A DNA stretch of 64,000 bases from Impatiens glandulifera (Eukaryota; Streptophyta; Magnoliopsida; Ericales; Balsaminaceae). The notes beneath the pieces are model-generated. The model was not told the origin of the DNA, searched no databases, and saw only the letters and a list, made by a program, of their open reading frames with translations. The stretch is taken from the NCBI RefSeq assembly GCF_907164915.1, contig NC_061863.1, forward strand, positions 33,329,133 to 33,393,132. The letters run 5' to 3'. The position numbers were made by a program, and so were the translations under genes. This document shows, one piece after another, positions 10,251 to 23,073 of the stretch. Every line of letters starts with the position of its first letter. Position 1 is the first letter of the stretch.

Positions 10251-11528
10251 TCATCTTAAAAAGTGAATGGTAACCCAAGACTGTGGGGTTTATACACCAC
10301 AACCAAGGATTTCAGCCAAGGACCGAGAGTCCTTAACACCTTAACCAAGAGGCTCCTCGACCCAAACTGAGGGTCATTAGACCTCGACCTATAAAGACCC
10401 AAGTCTTAGGACTCTTGTCCTAAGGCCTATTTGGTTCCACTTTTCAAAACCCAAAATTATTTTTGTAATTTTGGGACCTCAAACCATTTTCTAAAATTCC
10501 CGAAAAATTAGAAAATGTTTTCAAAATATTTTTGGGATATTTCAAAAAAAAATATATTTTAACAAATGTCTGTTTGGATTTTTTCTAAAACACTAACATT
10601 CTTAAAATGGTTGATGTTGTTTATGTATATTAATCCTTATTCATAATCAGCGACATGGACCAGCATTTAAATATTGTTGTTTCAATATTTTAAATAACGT
10701 TAAACTTAGAAGCATGACAAGGACCAGAAGAATAATCGGTAAAAATAAATGTTATACAACCGATTTTCAAAAGCCAACTTTATAAGTAGAGATTGTTTAT
10801 CGATGTGTGAAAATTAATGATATAGCATAAATAATGAGTTTCTAGAATTGTTAAGGCATTATTGGCAGGTTGGTTGTGATAAGGAAAAAAATTGAAGAAT
10901 ATAGGATTGTAAAAAGACCAAAGAAATAAATCATGAATGGGGACAGGGGTTATAGATTAAGTTGAACAACAAAAGAGCCGAAGGAATGTCTACATTGGAT
11001 AACCAAGAGATGATTTGAATGTTAAGGATAGAAGAGTTTGGCTAAATGTTTGATTGGTTATTTAGTTTTTTTATTAGATTTCAATTGGTTTTTTAGATTG
11101 ATATATGTATATACATTTTTAGGTTGAATTGTTTTCTTGGTTGTTTGATGCATATGATTCTTGTTGTGTGCTTAAACGATAAATTTTAACACATAAACAA
11201 AGAAATAATTATGTTTCTTAAAAAATAATAAGTAACAACATTCGTTTCTTTTATTTAATAAAAGTTTTATCGTTTTCTTGAAAATAACAAATTTAACCTA
11301 GAGTGCATTTAATTTGATGTTATATGCACACTGAACAAGTTTAATTTGTAATACAGTAAAATAATTAGTTTGAGAGCATGTAGTAGCATGCATAACTGTA
11401 TGTATCAACAACTTTAGCTTTGTGTTTGTTATTAATAACTATTTTTTCAATTTTTTAATGTGTCCATCTAATAAAATTGTAAAAAAACTTCTTTATTTGC
11501 ATATTTTCATCAATTGTTGGCATGACTT
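10251..11528. other. AT-rich spacer, no gene seen
   Basis: 10260-10440 has short repeated phrases (AGGACCGAGAGTCCTTAA, CCTCGACC...AGACC). The rest is AT-rich and low in information. No frame with a recognisable product was found. Confidence 0.5.
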
Positions 11529-12405
11529 TTGTCCCTTTACTTAGCTGCAAAAACATATGCATATGGGAGGACTAGAGGTATTTGCAACATCATTCATTGT
11601 TACTGTATTTATTGGAGTGTATGCGTCGATAAAAGGCATGATATCAAAGTTCATGTAAATTTCTCTGTATTTGAGTCTAATGATCTTATTTGTGGCATTA
11701 TGGGTACCTTTAGCAATACCACCACTTCAAAAATTGAGCTGATTTACGTTAAAAATGTGACAATCTCAAGTTATGCCCATATCGAATATAGAATCTAATT
11801 AGCTTTTAGACACAAACCAGTTATAGAGGCTAAGATCATACATGAATGTTAAAAAGGAAATACATGTGGAACTATTCTAACAATGGTCTATACAAACAAG
11901 TTTGGACAAATATCTAAATCTGTCAAAACTATTCTGTTTGATTGGTCTTGTCTTCAACAATTAGTTTGTTTGGGAAGGACTTTGCATCCACTTTTGATTA
12001 GTATACAAGGTATGAACTTATCTCCTAGGATCGAAATCTTAGGAAAGATAAGCATTACATAATTTGTTTTTCACAATGAAAATGATAAGAATTAGAGTTC
12101 ATCACTCGTATAACTGGTATGTTTCAGGGACAAAAGGTTGTTGTCAAAACCAGTCATAATTGCGTATAATTCAATGTTTGATTTATATTTTTTACTTACA
12201 AGTTAAAGTAGCATCAACTTGGACATCAGCATAGTCATTCTACAAACCTGCTATGGTGCCTTAAATTCAATAACCTTAGCCACATTAAGTGAGATTTTTT
12301 ATCATCAAAACTACACATTAAGTCAGGATCTTGTTCTCACAAATATTTCATTTGGTATTTTGCTCTTTGGGAAAATAGCTAGCTCTTATATGATAATGTA
12401 ATTGA
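11529..12405 (+). pseudogene. Possible decayed nodulin-like MFS transporter fragment
   Basis: Broken frames here read like membrane segments. One near 11560-11720 gives GGLEVFATSFIVTVFIGVY, then after a stop ISLYLSLMILFVALWVPLAI. One at 12219-12401 gives CYGALNSITLATLSEIF and then NISFGILLFGKIA. Nodulin-like major-facilitator proteins of plants carry a CYG...SELF motif followed by a GNP(I/L)GALLFS-type segment, which is the basis for the suggestion. The segments are separated by stops and lack the rest of the family. This would be the only host-derived coding trace in the window. Random AT-rich DNA also yields hydrophobic frames, so confidence is low. Confidence 0.3.
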
Positions 12406-12639
12406 ATGTGGAAAGAGCATCTACATGGGATTTAAATGCTATCAGGAAACATTTATTATTTAGGGATCTACTTGTTGTGATCCTTTGACTTATTCTACCG
12501 TTCACAACTAGGAGTTTTTTCACAAATAATTAAAGTCGATAGATTGTCATGTTCTACAAAGTTTTACTCTCAGTATATGATTCCAATTCATTTTGATTAA
12601 CATAGACTTGAAATTAATCATCTTCCTAAAACCTAATTT

Positions 12640-13075
12640 CACTACAAACGTAATTTTAGCATAGGTGAAAATTAAAAGAAAAAATACTTTTTCCAACCAT
12701 TATATATATATAACCACCTTTATTTTTTTTATATAAAACCTTATTATTTAACTATTCTAAGTTTAATATTTTTTATATTTTATTCTTGAACTTTATAAAT
12801 ATTTTATTTCACTATTGTAATTTTTAAATTAAATTTAACTTACAATTTTATTGACATTAAAATTTTATTATTTTTTTAATATAACATAATTTTAAAAAAA
12901 ATTATAGTATTAATAATTTTTTTATTAACATCTGTCTTTTAATTAATTAATATTTAAACTTAATTTAATTAAAAGTAAAATATAATATAAACTAAAAATA
13001 AATTAGTTAAACATTATATTATATTTAAGAATAAAAAATTAACTTATATATTTTTTCAAATTAGTAATCTGTCTT
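12640..13075. other. Low-complexity AT-rich block
   Basis: A run of A/T with TATATATATATA near 12702 and repeated TTATTTTTTTAAT-like words. No coding potential is visible. Confidence 0.6.
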
Positions 13076-13145
13076 TTCTCTATATGTAGATTAGGCTGAA
13101 TAGCCCAAGCCTAATTAAATTTATGTGAATAGACCGCTTCATTTT

Positions 13146-13939
13146 TGTTGAGTCAATTAAAATGAACATAGGAAATAAGTTTATTCAAATCAACATTGTT
13201 CTAATTATGAACTGACATTATTTTGATGATGGACATTATTTTGATGATGTGAGGATAATCAAAGTAAAACTTAGTCATGCATAGACAAAGCTGAAGACCT
13301 TACTTTGATGCTGCAAAAGAATAAAACTAATTTGGGTAATTTATTTTGTGCAGGCACAAATCTAAAGGATTATGCTACTTCATACCACGTCTGAAGCAGG
13401 TACTTATAAATGTCTTTCTATTTTAGACAGAGTCTGAAATAGCGCAGTTAGACGAGGTTTAACTCCTTTACACGCAGTCTAAAGGAAAGCGCAGTTAGAC
13501 GAGGTCAAACTCCTTTAGACACGGTCTAATGGAAAGCGCAGTTAGACGAGTTCTAATGGAAAGCGCAGTTAAATGAGATCTAACTCCTTTAGACGTGGTC
13601 TAAAGGAAAGCGTAGTTAGACGAGGTCTAAAGGAAAGCGTAGTTAGACGAGGTCTAACTCCTTTAGATGTGGTCTAAAGGGAAGCACATTTAGATGAGGT
13701 CTAACTCCTTTAGATGCGGTCTAAAGGAAAGCGCAGTTAGACGAGGTCCAACTCATTTAGATGCGGTCTAAAGGAAAGCGTAGTTAAACAAGGTCTAACT
13801 CCTTTAGACGTGATCTAAAGGAAAACTTAGTTAGACGAGGAATAACTACCTTAAATACGGTCTAAAGAGAACGTTTGATGCCTTTCATTAGCAGTCGTAT
13901 GAAGGAAGCATCCGTCTAACCACGTTCTCACTCAGATCT
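13146..13939 (+). repeat. Family D 5' LTR, first segment
   Basis: The start of the D LTR up to the M3 insertion. It is identified by its match to the LTR start at 63857. It contains a 47-bp tandem array. The LTR continues at 22561, 44937 and 47804 after the nested elements are removed. Confidence 0.75.
13440..13870 (+). repeat. 47-bp tandem array with TTAGAC/GTCTAA, about 9 units
   Basis: The unit is GCAGTTAGACGAGGTCTAAC followed by TCCTTTAGACGTGGTCTAAA and GGAAAGC, 47 bp measured between successive GTTAGAC starts (13447 and 13494). Each unit holds two inverted TAGAC/GTCTA pairs. Some units are shortened. Confidence 0.8.
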
Positions 13940-15556
13940 TGATAGGATCGGTGTAATCAATAGAGATGGGGGTATGACAATTGATAACAACATCAGATAA
14001 ACGGATTGTTAGAAATCCTGTTAGGGATTAATATCACTTTCTATTCTTCGTAAACCTTCACAAACTCTTGAAAATGATTCAAGTGTGGAACTGTTTATTT
14101 GGGTTTGAAGCTTTGAACCAATAAGATTATAAGGACTGAAAGTAAAGAACACAGCAAGTTGTTTATGAATGTTCGGAACTAATTCTCCTACGTCACCCTT
14201 TCTTCCAACAACCAGAAGGATTTCACTAAACTTCTTTGAATCAAATATAACTTACTAAATAGCTAACACTCTATTGAACAAAACAAATTTTGTTCAACTT
14301 ACAATATGATCGAATATCTCTCAGTTAAACATTGTTTTTGATTATCTCTTGAATTTGGAAAAATGATGTACAATTAGTAAGTGCAAGAGAAAATGAGTAA
14401 GAAGAATTCAATTCAATAACTAGTAGACCGAGAGAAGAGAGAGATTCGGTCGTTGTCCTTGAGCATCTATTTGTAGTAGAAGGACACCAACAGTCGAATC
14501 TTCTTCATGGACTCATGGCACGTGCCCATTGAATGGTCGCCTAAAGGACAGAGTACAGCAGACTCTATGCTCATGGAACGCGGCCGTACTGAATGGTAGT
14601 GCGTCGGATATCCTTCTGCAACTTTCCTATACTGAACATGTAGTGGGAGGAATATTCGCGTACGTGGCGTTCATTCATTGGATGCAAATAGTTGGCGTAC
14701 TGGTCTACAAGAGAAAATGGAGCAGGAGTAGCGTACAGCTAGTTGATCGTGGGTAGACGTATGCTAACTTCAAATAGTTGTTGAAGAGAGGCATTAGACG
14801 TGCTCCATTAGACTGTCAAGTCTAAGGGAGTTAGACACCAACGTCTAACAGCGAGTTCTATTAGACTACCACATCTAATGCAGTTAGACTACAACGTCTA
14901 ACTTCGCATCACTTCAGACTAATCTGAAAGAGTTAGACGCCAACGTTTAACTACGTGTTTGTTAGACTGACACGTCTAACTACATATCTGTTAAACTGGC
15001 ATGTCTAACTACGTATCTATTAGACTGACACATCTAACTACATATCAGTTAGACTGACATGTCTAACTATGCATCATTTAGATTGGCACGTCTAACTACG
15101 TATCTGTTAGACAAGTATGTCTAACTACATATCTGTTAGACTGGCACGTCTAACTACGTATTTGTTAGACTGACACGTCTAACTACGTATCTGTTTACTG
15201 GCTCGTCTAACTAAGTATTTGTTAGACTGACACGTCTAAGTATGTATCTGTTAGATTGGCACGTCTAACTACCTAGTTGTTAGACTGGCACATCTAACAA
15301 CGTATCTATTAGACTAGCACGTCTAACTACGTATCTATTAGACTGACATGTCAAACTACGTATCTGATAGACTGGCATGTCTAACTACGTAACACGTCTA
15401 ATTTGCCTGCTTAGACCACGTCTAAATTAGCCAGATCTGATGCACCTACATAGAAACAATTAGACGACTTAGCTTCGTTTATTCAACTTTTAATCATGGC
15501 TAATTTTTACTCATACATCATCAAAATAACGTTAATAAATTTAACTTGACCCAACA
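13940..15556 (-). repeat. M3 3' LTR, 1617 bp
   Basis: It runs from TGATAGGATCGGTG to GACCCAACA in plus-strand view and is followed by the polypurine tract. It is shorter than the M3 5' LTR by 321 bp, close to eleven 29-bp units of the internal array. Confidence 0.85.
14790..15420 (-). repeat. 29-bp TTAGAC/GTCTAA array in M3 3' LTR
   Basis: A looser start is followed from about 14950 by a regular unit TTAGACTGGCACGTCTAAC plus TACGTATCTG, 29 bp. I estimate about 15 units. Each unit pairs TTAGAC with GTCTAA across a short spacer containing CACGT, plus a TACGTA palindrome. Confidence 0.85.
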
Positions 15557-15575
15557 ATTTCCCCCTTTTTGATGA
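15557..15575 (-). other. M3 polypurine tract
   Basis: The minus strand reads CATCAAAAAGGGGGAAAT directly before the LTR, the usual plus-strand primer site of LTR elements. Confidence 0.75.
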
Positions 15576-15739
15576 TGTTAAAACTTAGTTAACTGATTAA
15601 ACCATATAAGCATAATTAACAAAGCAACAAGAGATCATATATTTATATTTTCAAAAGTTTAGGAGATACATAGCATGATCGAAGATTTTTCAAAAGCAGC
15701 AAAAGATTTTCTTTCCCCCTAAATCTAAGGCCATGTCTT

Positions 15740-16009
15740 TCATTTTTCCCCCTTTTTAACATCATCGGGAGGGAAGATTCCTACTGATCTCTTTCGTCCA
15801 GAAAGATCTCCCGATTTCTTTTCTTCTACTTGAGCCTCCTGGCTTGGATAATGAGGATTTGCAGAAAGGAGATACTCAACCCTTTGAATATGACCATTTC
15901 TTTTATAAATGAATGATGACGTATGACCATTAATGCAATGATTATATGAACCCTCAAAGATGAAAGGATATATGTTCCCAAGGGATGCATCATTTACTAT
16001 AATCAGCAT
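15740..16009 (-). pseudogene. M3 aORF remnant (C-terminal end only)
   Basis: A short frame of 89 codons whose end resembles the tail region of the D gene. M3 has FPPDDVKKGEK, and the D sequence just past its stop, at 63630-63650, reads IPDDVKKGGKK when translated in the neighbouring frame. It sits where the aORF lies in M1, M2, P1 and D, between pol and the terminal polypurine tract. The domain with LPxEG and NW is absent, so most of the gene has been deleted. The identification rests on position and a short match. Confidence 0.35.
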
Positions 16010-16640
16010 TTAAGACCATAATCATCAAAATTGTCATCAATATCATGCGTGCAGAATAAAGTCATCCAAAATTTTAGTCATTCTTTTATCATTGAGAGAC
16101 ATGTGTCTTCAAGTCTTTGAAGAATTGACCATTTAATTTTGGTGGGAATAGTACACAGACAACTACAATAGCAATGGACAGCTGTCCCAACTAGCCTGAA
16201 CATGAGCAGTCTAAGTACACATGTAGTTAGACGTCTAACTTACTTTTCACACTTTATGCCTCTAATCTGGATAGACGTCTATTAGACGTCAGCGTCTAAT
16301 CACGCTTGTCTTATAGACTACCAAAAGTCTATTAGACTTTGGACATCTACTTACGCATAAACACCACGTGGTAGATGTATGTCTAGTTAGACACAAACCT
16401 ATAACCATGCTAGTCCCACAAACGTTTAAACATCTTATAGACTATGACGTCTAACTGCGCAGGTTATCAACCAAGACATTTATCCAAACAGAAGTATAGA
16501 TTTTTTAAGCAAATATGCATCTAAGTAGATATGCTCCTTAGACTATTGATCCATTTGACATATTGAGACCTTTGTCTATATGTCTGTCCAGTTACATTTG
16601 AACACCATGTTCCCCCTCAATGTATGCATGATCAGTTCAA
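16010..16640 (-). promoter_or_regulatory. M3 post-pol tract and TTAGAC-rich region
   Basis: A purine tract (minus strand TTGAGGGGGAAC, 16609-16620) follows pol. Between 16210 and 16460 there are at least seven TAGACGT, ACGTCTAA or TTAGACGTC motifs, the same words as in the LTR array. No coding frame was found apart from the aORF remnant next to it. Confidence 0.5.
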
Positions 16641-19600
16641 ATAAATCTGTCAAAATCAACAAGCCCTAGAATATATCTAAAGTGAGAAAACTTAGTCTCG
16701 GATAGTGGCTTCGAGAGGATGTCTACCGTTTGTTGATCGGGACATATTCAAGGCGAATATTCTTCTGACATGCTCTCGGATGAAATGATGTCGGATTTTG
16801 ATGTGCTTTGTCCAAGAGTGCAGAACTGGATTATAGGTGATTGCAATTGCACTTGTGTTGTCGCATAAAATCGGAGAATTTTCTTCTTCAATTCCATAGT
16901 CAATCAACTACTGTTGGATCCATAAGAGCTGAGAGCAACAACTTCTTGCTGCAAGATACTCGGCTTCAACTATAGACGTAGCGACTAACGTCTACTTCTT
17001 GCTGAACCAAAAGATCAAACGATCACCAATAAACTGGCAAGTTCCACTGGTGTTTTTCGATTAATGTTGCAACCTGCATAATTTGCATTTGAGTAACTTG
17101 TTAAATTGAAACTGGAATCCTTTGGATACCACAGTCCCATATTTCAATATACGCTTAGCACTAGTGAGATGAGAAAGTTTAGGATTAGTCTGGAATCTTC
17201 CACACACATCGATAGCAAACCGAATGTCGGGTCGACTAACAGTAAGGTAGAGTAGAGAGTCGATAAGCCCTCTATAGGCAGTGATGTAAACGCTTTGTCC
17301 AACTTCATCTTTGTCTAGCTTGCTAGAGGAACTCATTGGAGTGGCAGCAGTAGAGCAACTCTCCATTCCAAACTTCTTTATCAATTCCTTGGTATATTTG
17401 GCTTGGATGATGACGGTCCCTGTTTCAAGTTAACGAACTTGAAGACCAAGAAAGAAGGTTAATTCTCCCATCATTCTCATCTCAAATCTGTCCTGCATCA
17501 GCTTGGCAAATATCTCACACAATTTGGGGTTAGTTGATCCAAATATGATATCATCAACATATACTTACACAAGCAGAATATGAGAATCTTAACCAAATCT
17601 AAATAATTTTTGTCTACTGACCCAATAACAAAATCATGATCAAACAGAAACTTTGACAACTTATCATACTAAGCTCTTGGAGCTTATTTCAAACCGTATA
17701 GTGCTTTGTCAAGTTTAAAAACATGATTTGGTAAAGTATGATCTAGAAAACCAGGAGGTTTCTCAACATACACATCTTCATTTAGCTTACCATTTAAAAA
17801 TGCACTTTTTACATCCATTTGAAAAACTTTGAAATTCTTAAAAGACGCATAAGCTAGGAAGGTTCTGATTGCTTCAAGTCTAGCCACAGGTGCAAATGAC
17901 TCATCAAAGTCAATGCCTTCCTCCTATCTATACCCTTGAAAAACCAATCGGGCTTTGTTTCTTACGACTAAGCCATCTTCACTAAGCTTGTTTCGAAAGA
18001 CCCATCTAGTTCCAATAACCGATTAATTAGTTGGTCTTGGAGTCAAATACCACATTTTATTTCTCACAAATTGGTTTAACTCCTCTTGCATGGAATTGAT
18101 CCAATCTGGATCAAGCACAGCTTCACCAATTTTCTTAGGCTCAATTTAAGAAATAAAGGAAGAATTAGCCATCTCATCCAGCAATTTACGTCTTGTCCTA
18201 CGAGGATAATTAGGATTACCAATTATCAATTCAGGTGGATGATCTATATTCCATCTGAAGTTTGATCTAAAATGATTAGACGTCAGATTGGTTGGCTCCG
18301 CGACTTCCGAACTTTCAACAACCTGTTGAACTAGAGTTTGGACGTCTGGTTGATTCTCAACCGGATCAGCCACTTGATCAGACGAATAATCCCTTTTAAT
18401 AGGAGCTTCATCCTCACTGTCAAATTCAAGACATGTTGCTTCTAATTTGTTATCAAGGTCGATGGTATCAATGGAATTATTTTCAACAGATTCATGACAA
18501 ACAACATAAAAGGATTCCTCAACAGTGTGTGTACGATTTTTGTATACTCTGAAAGCCTTACTAACTAATGAGTAACCTAGCATGATTCCAGTATCTTATT
18601 TAGCATTAAAAAAGGTCAAATATTCTTTCCTAGTGTTATGAATAAAACACTTACACACCCGAATACTTTAAAATAATAAACTGTAGGAATTATTCTATAA
18701 AACAGTTCATAAGGTGTCTTGTCAAAGCGTTTGTTAATTATTGACCGATTTTGTGTATAGCATTCTATGTTTATGGATTCTACCCAAAACTTTTGAGGAA
18801 CACCTGAATCGGCAAACATTATCTCGCTGCTTCTTTCAGTGTCCTGACTCTTCTCTCAGCAATACCCTTTTGTTGTGGAGTTTTAGCATTAGATAACTCG
18901 TGCCTAATACCAGACTCCTCGAGATAAGAAGTTAGACGTCTGTTGGTGAATTCGGTTCCCCGATCACTTCTAATCCGAATAATGCTTAAGGATTTTTTGT
19001 TTTGAATTCTTCTAAGGAGTTTAACCAAATTCTCAGTAGTCTGATCCTTAAAGGCAAAAATACAACCCATGTAAAGCGTGAAAAATCATCAATAATAACT
19101 AGGGTAAATCTCATTCCTCCCAAGCTCTTTACAGGAATTGGACCAAACAAATCCATGGGTAAAAGTTCCAAGCACCAGTTGGATTGAGATTTCCCTTTAC
19201 TTTTGAACGATGATTTGCTCTGCTTACCTAACTGGCAAGCAGGATAAACCTTGTCCTGTAAAAAATTCAAGTTTGGTAAACCAAGAACCAAGTAATGCGA
19301 ACAGATGTTGTTAATGATTTTAAAATTAAGATGATTCAATCTCTTATGCCACTACCAGTTTTGATCAGTTTTGGTAATCATGCATATGGGATTAGATATT
19401 TCATATTTCCAATTCATTTTGTAAGAATTTCCTACCCTACTTCCGGTCAATAAAACATTACCCTGTTGATCTTTAACTATGAATGCATGAGTTTGAAAAT
19501 CAACAGACAATCCATTATCACATAATTGACTAATTTTTAACAAGTAGCACGTTGTTGATGGTTAAATTATCATGGATAATCTTACATTTATCCATGGTCT

Positions 19601-19830
19601 TACCCTTGCGGTTATCTCCGAAAGTGATCTTAGGACCTGAGCATTCTATTATATCAGTTAGAAGGCGACTTTCTCCAGTCATGTGTCTAGAACATCCACT
19701 GTCCAGATACCAAGTTATAGTCTTAAACTTGTATGTTGATGAGTTTAGCTTCTTACGGAACATGTCTGAATCATTACTGTCATATCCTAAACATGATTTG
19801 CATCCAGCAGGCCTTAGCATAATAATTTGC
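16641..19830 (-). pseudogene. M3 pol (protease, integrase, RT, RNase H), broken
   Basis: Read on the minus strand: protease WYLDSGCSRHMTGESR near 19720; GAG-pre-integrase with H and C residues (WHKRLNHLNF, then CQLGK) at about 19340-19220; integrase IIDDFSRFTW and IRSDRGTEF at about 19100-18950; RT with [10 protein letters not shown] at about 17820-17800 and YVDD at 17550-17561; RNase H to about 16700, ending with the conserved [13 protein letters not shown]. At least five frameshifts or stops interrupt it, for example around 19350, 19070, 18610, 18145 and 17680, so it cannot encode a full polyprotein. Catalytic residues of protease and RT are still readable. Confidence 0.85.
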
Positions 19831-20568
19831 TATTTGAAAGCCTCTCCAGATTTTGTCCAGAAACTTATCACATATGTCAAACATTGCTTTTCAGAAAATA
19901 GAGTTTGAAATTTTTCTTTGAGCATCTCATTCTCAGATGTCTTCCTTCTTTTTAAAAAGTTTTGGTTCAGAAACTTGAGATGAATAATAGTTATTAGATT
20001 CATATTTTAATTTTATTTCGTTAAATGAGTCTAATAACTTCTTGTACTCACTGACCATGTCATTGAGTGTAGTAGTTAGTTCATCTTTTGTAAAATCTTT
20101 TGAAGAAGAGTCTAGTACCTTTGATTTGTCGTCTGCCATTAGGAATGTAACATCTTCGTTATCGCTTTCGCCAGATGAATCCTCTAAATCACTATCGGCC
20201 CATTTGGACTTGCTTTCAGAAATAATAAGAGCCTTCTGTTCAGTTAAGTTCTTCTTCATTTGAACATTACAACCATAGATTTGGATGAGCTTTTGACAAA
20301 TTTCTTTAGCGGAGGAGCATGATTTGATCTCGCTGAACACATCCATGTTAAAAGATTTGTATAAGATGTTTTTAGTAACATAGTCTAAGTTGTTCATCAT
20401 CTTTTCTTCATTAGTCTATTCGCATCTTGGCTTTTCAATTTTTATAGGACCGTTTGAGATGACATACAGCATGTCATAATCGGTAGCAGCCAAATGCGCT
20501 TGCATCCTTATCTTCCAGCATTCAATATTTTCTTTCGAGAAGATGGAAATTTGGTTAACTCTAGACAT
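19831..20568 (-). pseudogene. M3 gag, without zinc knuckle
   Basis: It starts MSRVNQISIFSKENIECW, a typical copia gag N-terminus, 36 bp after the PBS. A stop follows near 20415. The frame resumes as MMNNLDYVTKNILYK...AKEICQKLIQIYG and then jumps to a region (SKWADSDLEDSS...NDMVSEYKKLLDS) that in other copies follows the nucleocapsid. The middle of gag and the CCHC motif are missing. In M1, by contrast, that region is present. Confidence 0.75.
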
Positions 20569-20603
20569 GATTCGGGTTCTTGTTGCTTGAGAATAGAAAA
20601 AAA

Positions 20604-20615
20604 GCTCTGATACCA
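20604..20615 (-). other. M3 primer binding site
   Basis: The minus strand reads TGGTATCAGAGC two bases inside the 5' LTR. It is complementary to the 3' end of plant initiator-Met tRNA. Confidence 0.85.
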
Positions 20616-20617
20616 AT

Positions 20618-22555
20618 TGATAGGATCGGTGTAATTAATAGAGACGGAGGTTTTACTATTGATAACAACTTCGGATAAACGGATTGATAAAATTCTTTTA
20701 GGAATTAATATCACTTTCTATTCTTCGCAATCCTTCACAAACTCTTGAGAATGATTCAAGTGCAGAACTGTTTGTTTGGGTTTGATGCTTTGAACGAATA
20801 AGATTGTAAGGACTGAAAGTAAAGAACATAGCAAATTGTTTATGGATGTTCGAAATTAATTCTCCTACGTCACCCCTTCTTCTAACAACCGAAAGGATTT
20901 CACTAAACTTTTTTGAATCAAATACAACTTACTAAATAGCTAACACTTTGTTGAACAAAATAAACTCTGTTCAACTTACAATATGATCATAATATTTCTC
21001 AGTTAAGTAGTGTTTTTGATTCTCTCTTAAATTTGGAAAAATGATGTATAATCAGTAAGTGCAAGAGCAAATGAGTAAGAAGAATTCAATTCAATAATTG
21101 GAAAATCGAGAGAGGAGAGAGATTCGGTCGTTGTACTTGAGAATCTATTTGTAGTAGAAGGACACCTACGGTCGAATCTTCTTCATGGACGCGTGGCACG
21201 CGCCCATAGGATGTCCTCCTCAAGGACAGAGTACAGCAGACTCTGTGCTCATGGAATGCCGATGTACTGAACAGTAGTGCGCCGGATATCCTTATGCAAC
21301 TGTCCTGTACTGAACAAATATTGGGAGGAATATTCGCATATGCGGCATTGATTCATTTGATGCAAATAGTTGTTGTACTGCTCTGCAAGAGAAAGTGAAG
21401 CAGGAGTAACATATAGGTAGTTAATCGTGGGTAGACGTATGCTAACTTCAAACCACTGCTAAAGCAAGGAATTAGACGTGCTCCATTATACTTCCAAGTC
21501 TAAGAGAGTTAGACGCCAACGTCTAACAATGAGTTCCATTAGACTACCACGTTTAATGGAGTTAGACTGCAACGTCTAACTTCGCATCACTTTAGACTAA
21601 TCTGAATGAATTAGACACCAACGTCTAACTACGTGTCTGTTAGATTGACACGTTTAACTATGTATCAGTTAAACTATCACGTTTAACTACGTATCTATTA
21701 GACTGATACGTCTAACTACGTATCAGTTAGACTGACATGTCTAACTACGCATATGTTAGATTGACGCGTCTAACTACCAATCTGTTAGACTAGTATGTCT
21801 AACTACATATCTGTCAGACTAGCACGTCTAACTACGTATCTGTTAGACTGGCACATCTGACTACTTCTCTATTAGACTGGCACGACTAAGTACGTATTTG
21901 TTAGACTGGCACGTCTAACTACGTATTTATTAGACTGACACGTCTAACTATCTATCGGTTAGACTGGCACATCTGATTACGTATCTGTTAGACTAGCACG
22001 TCTAATTATGTATCTATTAGACTAGCATGTCTAACTTCGTATCTGTTAGAGTGGCACGTCTAACTATGTATCTGTTAGACTGGCACGTCTAACTACGTAT
22101 ATGTTAGACTGGCACATCTAACTACGTATTTGTTAGACTGACACGTTTAACTACGTATTTGTTAGACTGACACGTCTAACTACGTATTTGTTACACTAGC
22201 ATGTCTAATTACGTATCTTTTAGTCTGGCACATCTAACTACGTATCTGTTAGACTGGCACGTCTAACTACGTATCTGTTAGACTGGCACGTGTAACTACG
22301 TATCTGTTAGAATGGCACGTCTAACTACGTATCTGTTAGACTAACACGTCTACCTACGTATTTGTTAGATAGGCACGTTTAACTACGTAACTCGTCTAAT
22401 TAGTTTGCTTAGATCACGTCTAAGTTAGCCAGATCTGATGCACCTGCATAGAAATAATTAGATGACTTAGATTCATTTAATCAACTTTTAATCATATTTA
22501 AGTTTTACTCATACATCATCAAAATAACGTTAATCAAATTAAATTTGACCCTACA
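20618..22555 (-). repeat. M3 5' LTR, 1938 bp
   Basis: The partner of the LTR at 13940-15556, with the same ends except that GACCCAACA reads GACCCTACA here. The extra length lies in the tandem array. Confidence 0.85.
21465..22425 (-). repeat. 29-bp TTAGAC/GTCTAA array in M3 5' LTR
   Basis: The same 29-bp unit as in the partner LTR. I estimate about 26 regular units between 21620 and 22390. The CACGTCTAACTACGTAT core is the most constant part. Confidence 0.85.
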
Positions 22556-23073
22556 GATCTAACAACGTGATAGGATCGGCTTTATCGATAGAGACGGGGC
22601 TCTGGCTATTGATGAAGGCTTGTGAAAAACGGTTTTAAAGAAATCTTGTTAGGGATTTAATTCGCTTTCTATTCTATGCAAACCCTTGTAAACACTTGAA
22701 ACAGAATTAAGGCGGAATTGTTTACTTAGGTTTGAAACTCAAGATGAAGAATGAGAAGATGACAAAAATTAAAATACACAGCAGTTTGTTTATGGATGTT
22801 CGGAGCAAACTCTCTTACGTCACCCCTTCTTCCTACCACCGAAGGATTCACTATAATATGATTCGAATCAAATACAGTTTGCATACTCTATTCAATTTAC
22901 AAGATGAATAATATCAATCAGCTAACGGTGTTTTTGATTCTAGCTCTCTCTTTATTCACACACAGTACAATCGAGAAAGAAGCTTCATAGTATGGATGTT
23001 CAAAGGCTTGATTTCTCTCTCTGTAATTCCGACAGTTCTTCCGTTGTCCTTAGGATTTGATAAATACTAGGCA

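Larger units (their letters stand above)
13940..22555 (-). mobile_element. Copia element M3, complete ends, minus strand
   Basis: The element is flanked by the 5-bp direct repeat GATCT (13935-13939 and 22556-22560). Its LTRs end with TG...CA, seen on the plus strand as TGATAGGATCGG...GACCCAACA, or CCTACA in the 5' copy. A PBS and a polypurine tract are in place. The interior holds gag and pol with frameshifts and stops, and only a remnant of the aORF. It is inserted in the 5' LTR of D, 7 bp from the M1 insertion point. Confidence 0.88.

Noticed and set aside
9922..10460. 3' LTR of the relic element
   Set aside because: It matches the internal post-pol region of D, which precedes the aORF, and no LTR end or target repeat was found.
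21465..22425. Regular repeats resembling a CRISPR array
   Set aside because: The units are contiguous 29-bp tandem repeats without unique spacers, inside a plant LTR, with no cas genes.
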